Below the pieces are notes generated by a model. That model was given only the letters and a program-made list of their open reading frames with translations. It did not search any database and was not told the DNA's origin. A DNA stretch of 64,000 nucleotides from Macrotrachela quadricornifera (lineage: Eukaryota; Rotifera; Eurotatoria; Philodinida; Philodinidae): assembly GCA_022393335.1 (NCBI GenBank), contig JAJEKB010021277.1:836581-900580 (forward strand). Direction: 5' to 3'. Made by a program: the position numbers and the translations under genes. Below are positions 61,850 through 64,000 of this stretch, one piece after another (position 1 is the first letter of the stretch; the number at the start of each line of letters is the position of its first letter).

Positions 61850-62010
61850 TTTCGACACATGGTTTGAGCTATCAAAAATCTAATTATACCATTCGATAGA
61901 GTTCATCAAGTTGTACTTGAAACTCGCTTAGAACACTTCGAACATGTTCCTGAACGAATCTTGGCGGATTTTACTCGAATCGTGTGCTAACTTCACCTAC
62001 GTCCATACAC
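61850..62010 (-). repeat. dispersed repeat, copy 4 (full)
   Basis: The reverse complement matches 59371-59540 end to end, including the outer AC(G)TAGGTGAAGTTAGCACA and TCGAAAAA.. parts. It lies ~45 bp after copy 3 in the same orientation, as a tandem pair. Confidence 0.7.
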
Positions 62011-63629
62011 ATAATGTTGAGTGAGTATGTACTATTGGATTAAAGGTCAAATAACAATGATGAAGAGTTAGGGTATGGTGAGCATAGTTATGGGCAGTTG
62101 TGGCTGTTACTTGATGATCTTGAATAAAACCACAACCTCATCCACGATTATGCCCCCGAAGATCAACTCAAACGTTGTCCTTCGACTCGATAACAGATAT
62201 CCACTCAACATTATGTCTATGGATTTTCGCGCGGTACGCAACAGAATCTGATAATACATACACCATTAGATAGAGGAAGTCTCTATTTCCATAAACCTAC
62301 ATATATCCTGTTATCTGGTCAACAATTCAGCTGTAAGGCATAGTCACCTGTGTTCTCTATTGAACCTTACAAAATATATATCTTAAATTAAAGAAACTCA
62401 GAAAAACAAAGAAATATTTTACCGCAATCACTTCCATTTTTAAATATGGCTTGCGCCTCTGAGAGCTGCATATCGAAAATCTCTGTCCTAGTCCATGGGA
62501 CAAAGCAGACTTTATTTTTCTTGCTATGAACTTCACAGGATAATTTCAATTGTGTTTTATAAAATATTAACAAGAGCAAAAGTTTAATCCTTTGAGGACT
62601 GGTGAATCATTGTTAATCCACCTGCTTTTTCATTAAGGGAAAAAGAGTTTACTTTACATTAAACTATTACATGTGTAAGGCCCATACGATCATCAACAGC
62701 TATATTTACTATCTCATACTTCTCTTTTCTTCTCTCATATAATTTTTTTGCAAATATCATTTGTTCTAGCTGCTAAGGCGCATTGATGTCATAATTTCTC
62801 TCTTTTCCTCTTATCTTTTGTTTCTCGAGAATATTATCAATCTCTATTGAATATACATATATTCCCGTTCTTATTGACAAATTTACGTTATTCTTAAATT
62901 TGCAAAGCATATCCTTTCAGTTCTAGTGGCGAAGTCTCTCTACTACGACGCTAAACGAATAAATCGTAGAAGATGTCCTGCTAAAAATAAGTTTAAATTA
63001 GCATCACCAAAAGCTGATCTTTATTTTGACAATGAAATGCATTTGCACGTGGAAGAAAAAAGATGTGTTTATTACAGCACCAAGAATGCAAATTTTCGAT
63101 CCAACATCTAGTACTTTACTTTCAAATTGCCATTTTGTTTAAAAGATGAAAAACTAATGTTTTTTTTTAAAAAGAAGACTGATTTCTCAAAGAGCTAAAA
63201 ATGGAAAGGATTTTGAGCATATTTTACGACATCCAAGTTCAGTAACTTATAGGAAACCATAAGGCTGCTGCTTTAAAATTTATCCTAAATGATATGTTGA
63301 ATTTCCTCTGCCAAAGCCAGGTACTTCAGCTAGTTGTCTAATAGACTATCGCGAATAATAGACACAATTTCTTTGAGATACATGTATTATGAATATGATT
63401 TTGACAATGTAGGTATGTTCAATCTAAGATTGCTCCTACATTCGTTGAACTTTTCTTTTATTATTTAAAATGAAAATTTTCCGAACGTATAATATTCATG
63501 TTTTTTCAGTCTTACTTCGATCAAAATACATTACTCTTTTTTATTTATTGCCAATGATGTCAATATCATATATGATGAAAAATAAATGAAATAACATTTT
63601 ATTTTTTTTTATTGCCATAATAAATTTCG
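62011..63629. other. non-coding stretch
   Basis: The ORF at 62926-63111 follows an acceptor-like CCTTTCAG and is Lys/Arg-rich, but no family or start is recognisable. Nothing else supported. Confidence 0.3.
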
Positions 63630-63693
63630 ATGCCTAAACATCAATCAAGTAAAAAGACAGACAGAAAAGATTTGTGGAAAAATTCGATGAAAA
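63630..63693 (+). CDS. possible first exon of a gene continuing past the window
   Basis: ATG opens a short basic peptide (MPKHQSSKKTDRKDLWKNSMK) that runs into a strong donor, AAAA|GTAAGTAT at ~63693. A basic first exon with this donor is plausible, but the downstream exon is not identified within the window. The alternative is an unspliced 89-codon ORF to 63899 without motifs. Confidence 0.35.
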
Positions 63694-64000
63694 GTAAGTA
63701 TAGCCCTCGATACATTAGAAGATCTTTTATCGTTCAAAAGTCACAAGGAGGCCTTCTATTATTTCCCTTAAAAAAGTCAAACCTTTCAGTGTTGTCAACG
63801 AAAAGTTTTAATTTCAATCCATTTTTTGCCAATACATTGTTAGTGAACGTATTTATTTTGCTTATCCTGCGCTCGTACGATGAAAAAATAACTGGATAAT
63901 GCTTTCATGCAAAAAAAAGAAAATAATTTTTGACTAGAAAAATGGCCTTGAAACAATACATAGTCTGTATTATAAAAATTTGGTGTGATCTATGACAACA

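Overview
The window looks like nuclear DNA of a bdelloid rotifer (Adineta/Rotaria type). It is very AT-rich. Genes have many 44-60 nt GT-AG introns. Gene families typical of bdelloids are present: ADP-ribosyltransferase (ART) proteins with TPR or LRR tails, one-exon-per-repeat LRR genes, membrane-anchored EGF/LamG proteins, and repeated secreted-domain exons behind a Thr-rich stalk. Bacterial-like genes lie beside many degraded mobile elements. The species assignment is inference from these traits; no search was run.

Layout. 1-376: the 3' end of a Thr-rich ORF. 377-11.2 kb: mostly non-coding, with foldback repeats, an ART-TPR pseudogene (3.7-5.9 kb, minus) and a hAT-like end (7.1-7.4 kb). 11.25-24.2 kb: a seven-exon gene (plus) for a membrane-anchored protein with four copies of a ~133-residue domain. 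Its fourth intron holds a full-length APE-type LINE (16675-21653, minus) flanked by a 16-bp target-site duplication. 24.8-27.4 kb: a hAT-like non-autonomous element and a 931-bp element with long terminal inverted repeats and a TAATG duplication. 28.3-32.6 kb: an unidentified 154-residue protein, a broken APH-like kinase, and a gamma-glutamylcyclotransferase-like protein with a possible cytochrome-b5-like tail. 33.1-36.0 kb: an 11-exon gene (minus) for a single-pass membrane protein with one EGF and two LamG-like domains, reconstructed here. 36.6-42.2 kb: an LRR relic, an intact single-exon ART-LRR gene whose ART arginine is replaced by His, a 629-bp foldback element and the last exons of a one-exon-per-repeat LRR gene. 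42.2-48.4 kb: repeats, no convincing gene. 48.4-50.2 kb: a six-exon secreted carboxylesterase. 52.8-53.9 kb: an intact intronless UDP-sulfoquinovose synthase (SQD1). 55.2-57.2 kb: a hAT-like element with an 8-9 bp target duplication that contains a nested 622-bp palindrome. 58.5-60.7 kb: a TatD-like nuclease pseudogene and a mariner/Tc1 transposase relic. 60.7-64 kb: dispersed repeats and a possible first exon.

The genes do not form a pathway. The region reads as accessory or subtelomere-like DNA: surface and secreted proteins, signalling or defence-type ART/LRR genes, and bacterial-type enzymes at different stages of retention (SQD1 intact; TatD and the APH-like kinase broken), interleaved with transposons. 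The most notable items are the intact sulfolipid-synthase gene with all SQD1 active-site residues and a splice acceptor directly before its ATG, the four-copy exon-duplication gene that tolerates a recent LINE in an intron, and the ART-LRR protein with an altered active site.
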